Part shown: positions 28,424-37,972 of the stretch, in pieces | Layout: each line of letters starts with the position of its first letter | Position numbering within the stretch: position 1 is the stretch's first letter | NCBI GenBank assembly: GCA_030430075.1 | Contig: JAUIGN010000033.1 | Span: 1 to 64,000, forward strand | Reading direction: 5' to 3' | From: a bacterium | GTDB lineage: Bacteria > Planctomycetota > Planctomycetia > Pirellulales > Pirellulaceae | DNA length: 64,000 nucleotides | The notes under the pieces: model-generated | Told to the model about the DNA's origin: nothing | Databases searched by the model: none | The model's input: only the letters and a program-made list of their open reading frames with translations | Translations under genes and position numbers: made by a program

Positions 28424-31069
28424 TTAGCGTCTCAGGCTGACCCAGGCCTGCAACCGGTACCGCAAGGCGAGGAAAGCAGGCACGAGAATCGGGCGCACGA
28501 TAAAGGTATCGAGGAAGATGCCCAGTGAGAGGGCAAAGCCCAACTCGATCATTCCGCGGAGGCTACCACTGGTCATGGACACAAACGTGCCCGCCATGAT
28601 CAGACCGCAGCTCGTAATAATGCCGCCTGTCCGCACGATGGCGTACCGCAGACCGGCGAACGGACCTCGCTGCTGCTGCTCTTCGAAGACCCGCGTGACC
28701 AGGTAAATATTGTAGTCTTCGCCAATGGCGACCAGGATCACGAACAGGAAGATCGGTACCTTCCAGTCGAGCCCCTGGAACGTCTCGCCGTACGCCCAGT
28801 GAAAAAACAGCTCGGTCGCGCCGATCGTCACCAGGTAGCTGAACAACACCGAGACGATCAGGTAGCAGCAGACCACCGGGCTCCGCAGGATCGCCAGGAG
28901 GACGACAAACACGGCGGCCACCACCAGCGTACGAATCCGCCAATTGTCGATCCGCGTGACTTGGCGCAGATCATGGATCCCCGGCGTCGTGCCGGTGTAC
29001 GCGAACGACGCGCCTTGCCAAAATGACGCCGGGTCCTGGCTGAGCGCCTGCAAGCGCTCGTTCAAGCGAGCGAACGACTGCATCGCTTGCTGGGAAAAAG
29101 GATCATCCTGCAGGACAACTTCGAACCGCGTGACGTCGCCCCGGTGCTGCGGGGATTGAGCCAGGAAGACGGCCTTGGTGAGGTCGTGCTCGCGGAGGAA
29201 GACCTTGCGACGCCCTGCAGAGCTGACGATCGAGACACGCCGGGGCGGATTCCCCAGCGGCTCATAGAGGCTGCGGACGGAGTGGATGCCGGGGACTTCG
29301 TTCAGTACGACGGTCAGTTCCAGGATACCGGTCAAGGCGGGCGCCGGAACTTCGAAATTCTCATCAACCAGTTCGCCATCCGGTTTGTTGGCAAGCACCA
29401 CGATCGGCCCTCCTTCGCCGACCGGAAAGTGTCGCTTCAGCAACGACGTGCCTTGGATGCTGGTGCGATCCGGGGCCAGCTCACTGAGGAAGTCAAACGT
29501 TACATGGTCGTCGGTATAAACCCCCGCGCCGGCCAACGGCAGCAACAGCAGGACGCTACAAATCAGAATTCGGCCCGGGTAAGCAACAATCCAGACCGCC
29601 AGGCGTTGCCAAATCCGAGTGGATCGGCTGGGCGATCGCGGCTCCAGATTCGCCGCCCGAATCTCGCTGGCGAACGGCCAAAACAGGCGCGTCCCGAGCG
29701 CCTGGAGCAGGGCGGGTGCGAGCGTGAGGCAGGCGAGCAGAGTGATTGTAAGGCAGAACCCGATGGCGGGCCCGCTATTGCGAAACTTGCCGAACTCGGC
29801 AAAGAACATCATGCTCAGCCCCAGAATCGTCGTCAACGCACTCGCCCCAATGGCGCTGCCGACACCGTCCAGCGCGGTCGCGACAGCCGCGGACGGCAAA
29901 CTGCCGCGGGCCAGTTCTTCCCGGTAGCGGGCAATCAGGAAGAGGCAAAAATCGGTCCCGGCGCCGAATAGAATCACCACGATAAAGATCTTGCTGGTCT
30001 TGAAGACCTTGAAGTCCCACCAGCCCATGCCCGGCAGGGTGTCGACCTGGGTCAGCAGGGCCAGCGCGTCCAGCGACAACGACAGCGAAACGACGATCGT
30101 CAGCAGCGGAATCGCCGCCAGCAACGGCGCCCGATAGACGATCAGCAGGATCAACAGCACCAAGACGGTGGTCAGCAACTCCGTGTTCTTGATGCTTTCC
30201 GCCGCGGCGCGCAGCATGTCCCCTCCGACGGCGGCCGACCCGGAGATGCCGAACGCCAGATGCGACTTGCCCTCCCCGCGGACCTGGTCCGCGACCCGTT
30301 CGACTTCCCGCTCGACCCGCTCCAGGACGCGCACATTGTCGGTTTCCATGAACTCATTGCCGAGCTTGAGCACCAATAACTGGGCCTGCTTGTCACGGCT
30401 GCGGAGCTTGTCGCCGAAGACCTCTGTTTGCCGTGACCAGACATCGACCAGCGGCAGGTCGCCGGCGGCGGTCGGAGCGAGCCCGGCCTTGCCGGCGAGC
30501 CCCGGATCAAGCTTCGCCGCGGCTTGCCGATCCTCGTCGAACTTGTCGTCGCGACCCAGGTACCGATGAACAAACGCTCGATTGTGCAGCGCATCGGCGA
30601 ACGTCTCGTTGATGGCCAGGGCTTGATCGAATGCCGTCCGCGCGGACGTGAAGGTCGCTTCCGCCTTCTCATCGAGTGCCTGGGCTGCGTCCGTTTCTCC
30701 CGCCGCGCGGCGCTGCTCGGCATCAGCAGCATACTGCTCGCCGCGACGCAGTTCGGCGGCCCCCAGAAAGTTGTAAAACCGTTGGCTCAGCAGATCGACT
30801 ATCTGGAGGTCGTCGCCGTCGAGCGGACCGTCGCGCCGCGCGACGACAATCGCCATCTCGCTCTTGGCACGCTGCTGTGGAAACGCCTCACGCGTCAGAC
30901 GCTGACCAATGACGCTGGGCATCTCCGCCGGCAAATAGGCGAAGTCACCATCGTCGGTAACTTGTTCCCAGGGTGGAGCCAGCCGCCCGACGACGAACAA
31001 CAACACGATCCATGCCAAAATGACCCACAGCCAGTATTTGGAGATCACGTATCCAAGTCGGGCAAACAT
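28424..31069 (-). CDS. MMPL-family RND transporter with a TPR-like insertion
   Basis: 881 residues from the ATG at 31069 (MFARLGYVISKY); the upstream extension has no sensible composition. First helix about 12-30. Two MMPL halves are visible: helices about 325-480 with FGAGTDFCLFLIARYREELA, and helices near the C-terminus with VAIGEDYNIYLVTRVFEEQQ. Family function is export of lipids or hydrophobic molecules, or hopanoid transport, driven by protons. Odd: the first extracytoplasmic loop contains an Ala/Glu-rich helical segment at about 105-190 (FDQALAINETFADALHNRAF) resembling a TPR. The substrate is unknown. Confidence 0.9.
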   Translation of the reverse strand: MFARLGYVISKYWLWVILAWIVLLFVVGRLAPPWEQVTDDGDFAYLPAEMPSVIGQRLTREAFPQQRAKSEMAIVVARRDGPLDGDDLQIVDLLSQRFYNFLGAAELRRGEQYAADAEQRRAAGETDAAQALDEKAEATFTSARTAFDQALAINETFADALHNRAFVHRYLGRDDKFDEDRQAAAKLDPGLAGKAGLAPTAAGDLPLVDVWSRQTEVFGDKLRSRDKQAQLLVLKLGNEFMETDNVRVLERVEREVERVADQVRGEGKSHLAFGISGSAAVGGDMLRAAAESIKNTELLTTVLVLLILLIVYRAPLLAAIPLLTIVVSLSLSLDALALLTQVDTLPGMGWWDFKVFKTSKIFIVVILFGAGTDFCLFLIARYREELARGSLPSAAVATALDGVGSAIGASALTTILGLSMMFFAEFGKFRNSGPAIGFCLTITLLACLTLAPALLQALGTRLFWPFASEIRAANLEPRSPSRSTRIWQRLAVWIVAYPGRILICSVLLLLPLAGAGVYTDDHVTFDFLSELAPDRTSIQGTSLLKRHFPVGEGGPIVVLANKPDGELVDENFEVPAPALTGILELTVVLNEVPGIHSVRSLYEPLGNPPRRVSIVSSAGRRKVFLREHDLTKAVFLAQSPQHRGDVTRFEVVLQDDPFSQQAMQSFARLNERLQALSQDPASFWQGASFAYTGTTPGIHDLRQVTRIDNWRIRTLVVAAVFVVLLAILRSPVVCCYLIVSVLFSYLVTIGATELFFHWAYGETFQGLDWKVPIFLFVILVAIGEDYNIYLVTRVFEEQQQRGPFAGLRYAIVRTGGIITSCGLIMAGTFVSMTSGSLRGMIELGFALSLGIFLDTFIVRPILVPAFLALRYRLQAWVSLRR

Positions 31070-31430
31070 AGCGTGAAACTGGCCGGAACAAGGCGTGCGA
31101 AAGGACTCCAGCATACCGGCTGACCCGGGAGGATGAGAAGTAGGCCCTGGGCCGCTGGATTGGCGTCCCGGGCCTGCTGCCACCCCCTCAGTCGGCGGCC
31201 CAAAACAGGAAGAATTTGGCTGGCGTCGGCCAAGATCCCGCGGTACGGTGCGAACAACTGCGAATAACGGTGCCGACCCAAGCTTCGCCGTGTGCTCCGT
31301 AAGGATGGTGCAAGCACGCGCCGGTTGCGGAGCGCCAGGCGACGTTGTTTTTCTTCCGGCACGAAGCCAATCGCAGTTCGCAGTGACCGGGCCGGCCGGT
31401 TGCCCACTGAATCCAACTGGAGGCCCCGCG
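31070..31430. other. Divergent intergenic region
   Basis: 361 bp between the starts of the MMPL gene and the anchored protein gene. No gene or repeat was recognised. Confidence 0.4.
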
Positions 31431-33269
31431 ATGAAACCGATCCAGGATCAATCCGGCAAGCAGCAGTTGGGCAACGCCGCACCGGCCAAGCGGCGTGCGT
31501 CGCGCAATCTCCCCTGGATCGTCGTGGGAATCGTTCTCGCGGCAAGCATTGGCTGGTCACTTGTCATGGGTCGACCGCCGTGGTCACCGCTGATGATTGC
31601 CAGCGATGGCGGCGGGATTTTCACGCCGACGGTGCCCGGCGGCGGCGAGGATGATCGGACGGCAGATCGTAGCTTGGAAGCGGCCAAGCTGAACGCGGAC
31701 AACGGCTTCTTCGCCTCACACACATCTTCCTACGCGTCGCACGCCGGATTTGCCTGCCGCCGAGTGGTGATCATGAACGAGTCGGATCACCCACTCCTCG
31801 TTCATGTCGGTGAGGCGCTGCCGCAACGCATTTCCAGCCTGGAGTTCGTCGATGACGTGAAGTACCTGGCCGCTGACGAATCGTTGCCGCTTGGAACCAA
31901 GTCCCCGGACCTCTGGATTTCGCTCGACCTGGATCGAATTGAGACTTCCGGGCTGATACCGCGACGGACCGTGGAGGCCGACATCACGGTCAACGTCGGA
32001 TCCTCGCTGGCAACAGGAAGAAACTCGGTCCATGATTCCAGCTCGCCGCCGATCGTGGAAAGTAATTGGCAAGGCAAGCTCGAACATCGTTCAACCGTCG
32101 TCGGCTTGACGACCGACAAATTCGCGCGGGTTGGTGAGAACGTTCTGGAAGTGGTCGCCAACCACGTCACCAAGCATCTGCAGAAGCTGCATGAAGATCA
32201 TGGTCCCGCACCTTCCTTCCAGGCGGCCTTTTATCCCGGTTACACGAAAACGCCAACGCTGTTCCAGCTGGAAGACCAGGGTGGCAAGCTCGTGTCGTCA
32301 ACGCACGGAATGATGTTCGGCAACGAAACGTTTTGGCGAGTCACACTGGAGGGTGCTCCGGCCGCCTTGTTCACAACTCTTCAAGATCGAGCGGAACAAG
32401 CAGGCTGGACCACCCGGGTCCGGAACGAGACGTCCGGTCAAGAGCATCTTTCGCTGACCCACAACGAAGATCGGTTCGACATCTTTGTCGCTCGGCAAGC
32501 GGTGCAGAGGAATCCGCAAACGGCGTCCTCGGCGAATGCGGCAGCGCCGAAGGTGCTGTACGCGCGGTACGTTGACCGGCTGAGTCGAACTGAACTCCAA
32601 TCCGCCGCCAGTCGTCAACTTGACGAGGGTGGCCCACTGGCGGCCTTGCTGGGAGTCTCACGGTATTTCGACGGCGAGCAGCGGAAGCAATACTTCGAGT
32701 TGTTGGAGACGCGCTACGCAAGCTCGCCGGCCGCCTGGACGACGTTGGCAGATGAGTATGCCAGGAGGAAACAGCCTGATCGAGCCCAAGAGGCGGTACG
32801 CCGCGCGCATTGGCTCGCCAAGTTCGATCCGGCATCCAAAAACCACGCCACGGCCATCAAGAAGTTGGCCAAAAAGTTGAAGGTCAATGACCTGCACAAA
32901 GCGCGTGCGACGATTGACTTGCTGCGAACCATGGGCCTCACGGAGATCGTGGCCGGAGAGAGCACGTCCCCTGTCGAAATCGGATTAAATGAACCGGCGT
33001 TGTTCTTTGTGACCGACGACGACCAGAATTGGCAGGTCCTGAATTTTCGGATCCAGCGGTTCGGCAACAACAACGCGTCGCCTCGCTACAAGATGGCCAC
33101 GGCTACGGTCAGCCCGAACTCCAGTTCCTGGAGTTCGGGCAGGCTGCTTCCGACGGGTGAGATCTCGACGGACACCCTCCGCCTCAACGACATCGGTTCC
33201 GTCACACTCGAGATTGCGCAGCAGCCTGACGAGCGGTTTCAGATCGTGGGGCAGCTCGAGCCCAAATGA
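31431..33269 (+). CDS. Membrane-anchored protein of unknown function with TPR-like segment
   Basis: 612 residues from the ATG at 31431. A basic N-terminus and one membrane helix (about 31-50, WIVVGIVLAASIGWSLVMG) predict a type II anchored protein with an extracytoplasmic body. Residues about 410-500 are helical with a TPR-like rhythm (YASSPAAWTTLADEYARRKQ). The rest matches no family I recognise. The last 60 residues are beta-rich. The coding sequence contains a perfect 13-bp hairpin at 33112-33140. The stop lies next to a 19-bp tandem duplication that carries the next gene's start. Confidence 0.75.
   Translation: MKPIQDQSGKQQLGNAAPAKRRASRNLPWIVVGIVLAASIGWSLVMGRPPWSPLMIASDGGGIFTPTVPGGGEDDRTADRSLEAAKLNADNGFFASHTSSYASHAGFACRRVVIMNESDHPLLVHVGEALPQRISSLEFVDDVKYLAADESLPLGTKSPDLWISLDLDRIETSGLIPRRTVEADITVNVGSSLATGRNSVHDSSSPPIVESNWQGKLEHRSTVVGLTTDKFARVGENVLEVVANHVTKHLQKLHEDHGPAPSFQAAFYPGYTKTPTLFQLEDQGGKLVSSTHGMMFGNETFWRVTLEGAPAALFTTLQDRAEQAGWTTRVRNETSGQEHLSLTHNEDRFDIFVARQAVQRNPQTASSANAAAPKVLYARYVDRLSRTELQSAASRQLDEGGPLAALLGVSRYFDGEQRKQYFELLETRYASSPAAWTTLADEYARRKQPDRAQEAVRRAHWLAKFDPASKNHATAIKKLAKKLKVNDLHKARATIDLLRTMGLTEIVAGESTSPVEIGLNEPALFFVTDDDQNWQVLNFRIQRFGNNNASPRYKMATATVSPNSSSWSSGRLLPTGEISTDTLRLNDIGSVTLEIAQQPDERFQIVGQLEPK
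33112..33140 (+). repeat. Perfect 13-bp stem hairpin inside the coding sequence
   Basis: GCCCGAACTCCAG, loop TTC, CTGGAGTTCGGGC: both arms are fully complementary. It encodes the Ser-rich PNSSSWSSGR segment about 40 codons before the stop. No T-run follows, so it is not a standard terminator. Confidence 0.9.
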
Positions 33270-33298
33270 GCCGGGAAGCCCCAAATGAGCCGGGAAGC
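33261..33298 (+). repeat. Exact 19-bp tandem duplication at a start codon
   Basis: CCCAAATGAGCCGGGAAGC occurs twice in direct succession (33261-33279 and 33280-33298). The first copy overlaps the previous stop codon as ATGA; the second provides the in-frame start of the next gene. Confidence 0.95.
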
Positions 33299-33668
33299 GA
33301 CGATCGAACTGGCCGATCTGGTACTTGCGTTAGCGTCGCATTTCGACCTGATTTGGGATCAGTACGCGCTGCGCGGTCCGGGAGCGGTTGATCCGTCCCT
33401 GATCGGCCCGGTAGACGAGTTGGGCGGGCGGCTTGAGGCGCTGATGCTGCAAGCCGCCGATGGCTTGCCCCGGGAGGTTACGCCGTCGAGCCTGGAAGCG
33501 GCGGTTCGCCAGGCCACCGATCTGGCGCGCCGCTGCGCGACATGGCCGCAGGGGCTGTGCTTTGTATCGGGCGAAGCGGGCCTGGTGCCGCGCCGCGATC
33601 AGATCGACGCCTTTGCCGCCGCACGCGCGTCGTTGCATGACGTAGCCCGGCAACTGGCCAGCGGGTAG
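33285..33668 (+). CDS. Small helical protein of unknown function
   Basis: 127 residues (MSREATIELADLVLALASHF), predicted all-helical and soluble, with no signal peptide or recognised domain. The ATG at 33285 lies in the second copy of a 19-bp duplication. The ATG in the first copy (33266, overlapping the previous stop) is out of frame with this protein. It follows the membrane-anchored gene by 15 bp and is probably co-transcribed with it. Codon use is host-like. Confidence 0.6.
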   Translation: MSREATIELADLVLALASHFDLIWDQYALRGPGAVDPSLIGPVDELGGRLEALMLQAADGLPREVTPSSLEAAVRQATDLARRCATWPQGLCFVSGEAGLVPRRDQIDAFAAARASLHDVARQLASG

Positions 33669-33726
33669 TGCGGCCTTCCAGCGACGCGCCTCGCTCCAGC
33701 AGCTCGGCGAAACGGATCAAGCGCGG

Positions 33727-34578
33727 TCAGGTGGTCTCTTCCGGAATCATCGGGTCGACAAACCGACGGCCGGGGCGGGGAAAGAGGTACCGGCTGAACG
33801 GGGCGAAGCCGTTGTCTTCGTCGAAGTACAGGTAGTGCGTAATGTGAAACATGTGCGCGTCCATCTCGATCAGATTGAACGAGTTCTTTTCGCGTTCGCG
33901 GCCACGACCACGGCGTGAGGTGGTTGTGCCGCACTGCACGATCACGATCCCCCGGTCACGATGGTTGCCGGGGTAGAAGTCCAGCGAGTTGCCGATGTAG
34001 GCTCGATGCAAGTGCCCGCCCAGGACCATTTCGACCCCCAGCTCGATGAACTTGGACATCGCCCGTTTCGCGCCAGGCATCGTCTGGTCGCGCAGGTAGT
34101 CCGGCGCCGGGGCAAAGTGATGGTGGGCGACAACGATCCGAGCCGCATCGGGTGCGGCGTCGGCAAACCCGGCACGACAAAACTCCAGTTGTCCCGGATG
34201 CAGGCGACCGTTTGAAATCGCCGTCCGGGGAGCGGTCGAATCGAGGGCCACGATCACGGCTCCATCCACCTTGGTCACGCTGTTCAGCTCGGGCGAAATG
34301 CATTCGCGGTAGAGCTCGTGTGGATTGGCAAGCCGTTCACCGACCCGATAGAGGGGAACGTCGTGGTTCCCCGGCACGACGATCATCGGTCGTTCAGGAA
34401 GCTGGTCTAAGAACTCTTTGGCAGCGACGAACTGTTCGCGTTTCGCACGTTGTGTCAGGTCGCCGCTGACAACGATAACATCGATCGGCAGCTGATGCGC
34501 AATCTGCAACAACGAATCGCCAACCGCCGGGACGTACGGCGGTCCAAAATGCAGATCGGAAATGTGTAAAATATTCAT
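33727..34578 (-). CDS. Calcineurin-like metallophosphoesterase
   Basis: 283 residues from the ATG at 34578 (MNILHISDLHFG). All metal-binding motifs are present in order: DLHFG, VSGDLTQ, PGNHD near 70, AHHHF near 149 and GGHLH near 188. A cytoplasmic phosphodiesterase of the Icc/CpdA-like group, which can cleave cyclic nucleotides, UDP-diacylglucosamine or other phosphodiesters; the substrate is not clear. Divergent from the lipid kinase gene, so a role in lipid or second-messenger turnover is possible but inferred. Confidence 0.93.
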   Translation of the reverse strand: MNILHISDLHFGPPYVPAVGDSLLQIAHQLPIDVIVVSGDLTQRAKREQFVAAKEFLDQLPERPMIVVPGNHDVPLYRVGERLANPHELYRECISPELNSVTKVDGAVIVALDSTAPRTAISNGRLHPGQLEFCRAGFADAAPDAARIVVAHHHFAPAPDYLRDQTMPGAKRAMSKFIELGVEMVLGGHLHRAYIGNSLDFYPGNHRDRGIVIVQCGTTTSRRGRGREREKNSFNLIEMDAHMFHITHYLYFDEDNGFAPFSRYLFPRPGRRFVDPMIPEETT

Positions 34579-34776
34579 CGGATCCAAAGGTCTGGAGTTT
34601 GCTGACTAATTTGCCGGCTCATGACAGGGTCGCCGGCTCACTGGCACGCTGCGTCACCAAGTCGTGATGGACTTGGAAACACGACGGCGAGCCCGCGTCG
34701 GCTTGCCACACTTCGGCAACGTTATTACTAATTCTGCACATTATGTGCCAATGATAGGCACTTTGCGTGTGTCTGC

Positions 34777-35679
34777 ATGAAGAGAACGGCTACCATTGTT
34801 AACCATCGATCGGGCGGTTGGGCCCGTTACGCCTCCCAGATCACTCGACTGGCCAGGCAAGGCAATTCCCCGATCATCAATACGGGCGGCGACGCGCCGC
34901 TGGCCGAGCTGCTCTGTCATGCGATTGACGACGGGTGCGAACGGCTGATTGTCGCAGGCGGTGACGGTTCGATTTCTCGGATCGTCAACGTGTTGGCTCC
35001 CGATTTCAGTCGAGTCGAACTGGCGATTCTACCGCTGGGAACCGGCAATGACTTCTCCCGTTCGATCGGCGTCATCGGCGACCCGCTCGCGGCGGCCTGG
35101 GAAATTGCCGTCGAGGCGTCTGCGACGCCGCTCGATGTTGTCCGAGTCAACCGAGGCTCTGATTCCTATTTCGTCAACGCGGCGACCGGTGGTTTCGGGG
35201 GCAAGGTGAGCACCGACGTGCGCGACGTGGACAAGCAGCGGTGGGGTTCCGTCGCCTACTGGATGACCGCGTTCGCCAAGCTGGGTGACGTGGCCTCGTA
35301 CGAGATTCGTCTCGAATTGGACCATGATTCTATCTCAGTCAAGCTTTTCAGCGTAGCCATCACCAATGGGCGGTACGTGGGGGGCGGCTTTCCGATCGCG
35401 CCCGCGGCGTTCGTCAACGACGGGTTGTTGAACGTCACGTTGATCCCCGAGTTGCCGCCTTTGGAATTGCTGGCCGCCGGTGTCGATTTCACGCTCGGAC
35501 GAAACCAGACGACCAACCCCGCCAAGACCTTCCAAACGACCCGACTGCGAATTCACTCCGAACCCGATATGCCGTTCAGTCTGGATGGCGAACCAACCTG
35601 TGCGATCGACGCCGACTTCGAGGTGCTACCGGGAGTCCTCTCTGTCGCCTGCGGACCCCACCCCGCTGCCGTGCAGTGA
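34777..35679 (+). CDS. Diacylglycerol/lipid kinase (DAGK catalytic domain, YegS/BmrU-like)
   Basis: 300 residues from the ATG at 34777. The ATP-binding motif is VAGGDGSISRIVN near residue 60, followed by LPLGTGNDFSRSIGV near 86. FSVAITNGRYVGGGFPIAP near 190 and the C-terminal DGEPT are further family marks. It phosphorylates diacylglycerol or a related lipid at the inner face of the membrane. The genes downstream encode a VTT membrane protein, CDP-diacylglycerol synthase and a CDP-alcohol phosphatidyltransferase, so it likely feeds phosphatidate into phospholipid synthesis. Confidence 0.93.
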   Translation: MKRTATIVNHRSGGWARYASQITRLARQGNSPIINTGGDAPLAELLCHAIDDGCERLIVAGGDGSISRIVNVLAPDFSRVELAILPLGTGNDFSRSIGVIGDPLAAAWEIAVEASATPLDVVRVNRGSDSYFVNAATGGFGGKVSTDVRDVDKQRWGSVAYWMTAFAKLGDVASYEIRLELDHDSISVKLFSVAITNGRYVGGGFPIAPAAFVNDGLLNVTLIPELPPLELLAAGVDFTLGRNQTTNPAKTFQTTRLRIHSEPDMPFSLDGEPTCAIDADFEVLPGVLSVACGPHPAAVQ

Positions 35680-36065
35680 TGAAACGGGCCGGACAAGGTC
35701 GGCTTTGGCTCCCTGATAACGCAGCGCGCTTGGACGGACGGCCGGCCAATCGGCACCCAAGCTGAAGTGTCCACAATCCACCGGTGGCAACGCCACCGCC
35801 ACACATCGAAGGAGCTCGTCCGGAACATAGATCAGCCGCTGCGTGTAACCCCGGGGCGATGCATCAGCCGTTGGGCGTTGGGCCCGGTTCCGTCGAATAC
35901 TGCACCAACGAAGCGCCAACGCGTTCCTGCTGATCGGCGCGGCGTTCTGGGTGAGTCCACCGAAAATGACGGCCAAACAGCGGCTTGCACTGATTCTTTG
36001 TTCGTTCGTCAATGATCCAGGCTAGAATCTGAATCGCTCCCACACCATGTGCGCACGGTGCGCGC
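35680..36065. other. Intergenic region with a diverged family B repeat
   Basis: 386 bp between the lipid kinase and the TVP38-like gene. It contains the family B copy at 35856-35933. No gene was recognised. Confidence 0.5.
35856..35933 (-). repeat. Family B dispersed repeat, copy 2 (inverted, diverged)
   Basis: The plus strand reads GATGCATCAGCCGTTGGGCG followed by TTGGGCCCGGTTCCGTCG; the distal half (CGCCAACGCGTTCC) is less conserved. It matches the inverted copy at 60641. Confidence 0.65.
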
Positions 36066-36878
36066 ATGGCACAATCTGAGACTCCGCATCTGACCATGGA
36101 ACTTGTCGTCGAGAAGATTACCAGGCGGCGACTGGCGTGGTTGGCCTGCCTGCTTGTCGGGGCCATCGGGCTCTGGCTGGCCCTGCGTCACTATGTCGGA
36201 CTCGAAACGCTGGTCGCGCACGAGCGATGGTTGCGGGAGGCCATTGATGCGCGGCCGATCCGGGCTTTTGCCATTTCGTTCGTCGTCTACATTGTGATGT
36301 CGCTGATACCCGGCCTGGCCGGCAAGTCGGTCGTCTTCGGCTGGTTATTGGGTTTCGTCCAAGGCCTGATCGTCGTCAATTTCGGGCTCACCGTCGCAGC
36401 AATCGCCGGCCTGCTGTTAAGTCGGTACTTGCTCCGCGACCTGGTCGAAGAACATCTCAGTTGGTTCATGCTGCGGCTGCGTCGTCGGACGAGACCCGTC
36501 GATAGCACGTTTCTGCTCACCCTGCGGCTGCTGCACGCGCCGTTTTCAGTCGTCAATTACGCACTGGGCGCGACCGACGTCAGCGTCAAGCGATTCTGGT
36601 GGACCACGCAGCTTGGCGTCCTGCCAGGCAACATCGCCTTCGTGCTGGCCGGCGCCAGCCTGCCCTCATTGCGGCAGCTCCAGGAACAGGGGATTTGGAG
36701 TATCGTTAACCTGCCATTGCTGGCCGGCCTGACCGCCGCTGGATTCGCGCCGATTGTGGTACGCTGGGCGGTGCAGCGCAACCTGCAAGCGGGACAGCGC
36801 CGGCCACCCGGCACGGCCGGCAGCCGGCAACGCGAGCCTGAATCTGGCACTGAGCGTTCGCAGTCGATTGAACCGTGA
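36066..36878 (+). CDS. TVP38/TMEM64-family (VTT domain) membrane protein
   Basis: 270 residues, with about five or six membrane helices. The VTT-domain core is YIVMSLIPGLAGKSVVFGWL near residue 78, then RLLHAPFSVVNYALGATDVS near 160, with the conserved Arg and the re-entrant Pro/Gly pattern of the DedA/TVP38 family. Such proteins act in lipid flipping or membrane homeostasis. The C-terminal 35 residues are polar and disordered. It sits between the lipid kinase and CdsA genes, supporting a lipid-related role. Confidence 0.88.
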   Translation: MAQSETPHLTMELVVEKITRRRLAWLACLLVGAIGLWLALRHYVGLETLVAHERWLREAIDARPIRAFAISFVVYIVMSLIPGLAGKSVVFGWLLGFVQGLIVVNFGLTVAAIAGLLLSRYLLRDLVEEHLSWFMLRLRRRTRPVDSTFLLTLRLLHAPFSVVNYALGATDVSVKRFWWTTQLGVLPGNIAFVLAGASLPSLRQLQEQGIWSIVNLPLLAGLTAAGFAPIVVRWAVQRNLQAGQRRPPGTAGSRQREPESGTERSQSIEP

Positions 36879-37015
36879 CCGATGGCCGGGTCACCGCGAG
36901 CGGCCGCGAACCTGTTTCATTTGGCATGCACCACCAGCCGGGAAGGGAGAACGCCGTTCGTGACTTCGGCTGAGACAAGATTACCCTGCACCCCAAATCG
37001 AGGTACCGGCACGCC

Positions 37016-37972
37016 ATGAACGGATTCGCCCCACCAAGCTCGAATGTTGTCTGGGTGGTGAGCGCCATTCTGGCAACGCTGCTGGCCGGGACGGCGGTGC
37101 GGTTGCTGGCCCACTGGCGCGCACCCAGCGACCAGACGCGACGACGCCTGGCGAGCTTGCGTTCCTGGTGGATCGTGGCCATGGTGATGTGCCTGGCAGC
37201 GCTCGCCGGATTGGGGCTCAGCGTGCTTCTCTTCGCCATGATCAGCTCGCTGGCACTCCACGAATGCCTGCGGTTGGTTGCCGGCCCGTCATCCCGACCC
37301 GTCAAGCTACTGGCCTTTGGCCTGATTCCCCTGCACTACGGTCTGGTCTGGTGGGGATGGCGCGAGGTGTCGGGGTTGTTTCTCCCCACAGCCGCGGTGA
37401 TGGTCGTCAGCCTGGGGCTGATTTGCGAACAGCGGACCAAGGGGTACCTGCTGTCAGCGGCAAGCTGCGTGTGGGGCCTGTTGGTGACGACCTACCTGCC
37501 GTCCCACGCCGTGATGCTGTTCGCGTTGCCCGAGTCGACGAATACGGTCGCGGGCGGCCCGGGCTGGTTTCTCTTGCTGATCCTGCTGACCGAATCAAAC
37601 GACATCATGCAGGCCCTGGTTGGACGCCGGTTGGGCCGCCGCAAACTGGCGTCGGTGGTTTCGCCGCACAAGACCTGGGAAGGGTTCGCCGGCGGAATGG
37701 CGGCCACGATTCTGCTTGCCGTCCTGCTGGCACCTCGCCTGACGCCGCTGATCCCCTGGCAAGCCGGCTTGGCCGGTTTCGTGATCTCCTGCGGCGGCTT
37801 GCTGGGCGATCTGAACATCTCGGCCCTGAAACGGGATGCGGGCGTGAAAGACAGTGGAACGCTCCTGACGGGGCAAGGCGGAATCCTGGACCGGATCGAC
37901 AGCCTGACCTACACCGCGCCCCTGTTTTACTACTTCGTGCGAATCCTGCTCTTGCCGACGATGACTCCATGA
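37016..37972 (+). CDS. cdsA: Phosphatidate cytidylyltransferase (CDP-diacylglycerol synthase)
   Basis: 318 residues with about eight membrane helices. The family signature stands near the C-terminus: SALKRDAGVKDSGTLLTGQG followed by GILDRIDS. The position usually occupied by His before GG is Gln here. It makes CDP-diacylglycerol from phosphatidate and CTP in the inner membrane. Its stop overlaps the start of the next gene by ATGA, so it is coupled to a CDP-alcohol phosphatidyltransferase that would use its product. Confidence 0.93.
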   Translation: MNGFAPPSSNVVWVVSAILATLLAGTAVRLLAHWRAPSDQTRRRLASLRSWWIVAMVMCLAALAGLGLSVLLFAMISSLALHECLRLVAGPSSRPVKLLAFGLIPLHYGLVWWGWREVSGLFLPTAAVMVVSLGLICEQRTKGYLLSAASCVWGLLVTTYLPSHAVMLFALPESTNTVAGGPGWFLLLILLTESNDIMQALVGRRLGRRKLASVVSPHKTWEGFAGGMAATILLAVLLAPRLTPLIPWQAGLAGFVISCGGLLGDLNISALKRDAGVKDSGTLLTGQGGILDRIDSLTYTAPLFYYFVRILLLPTMTP

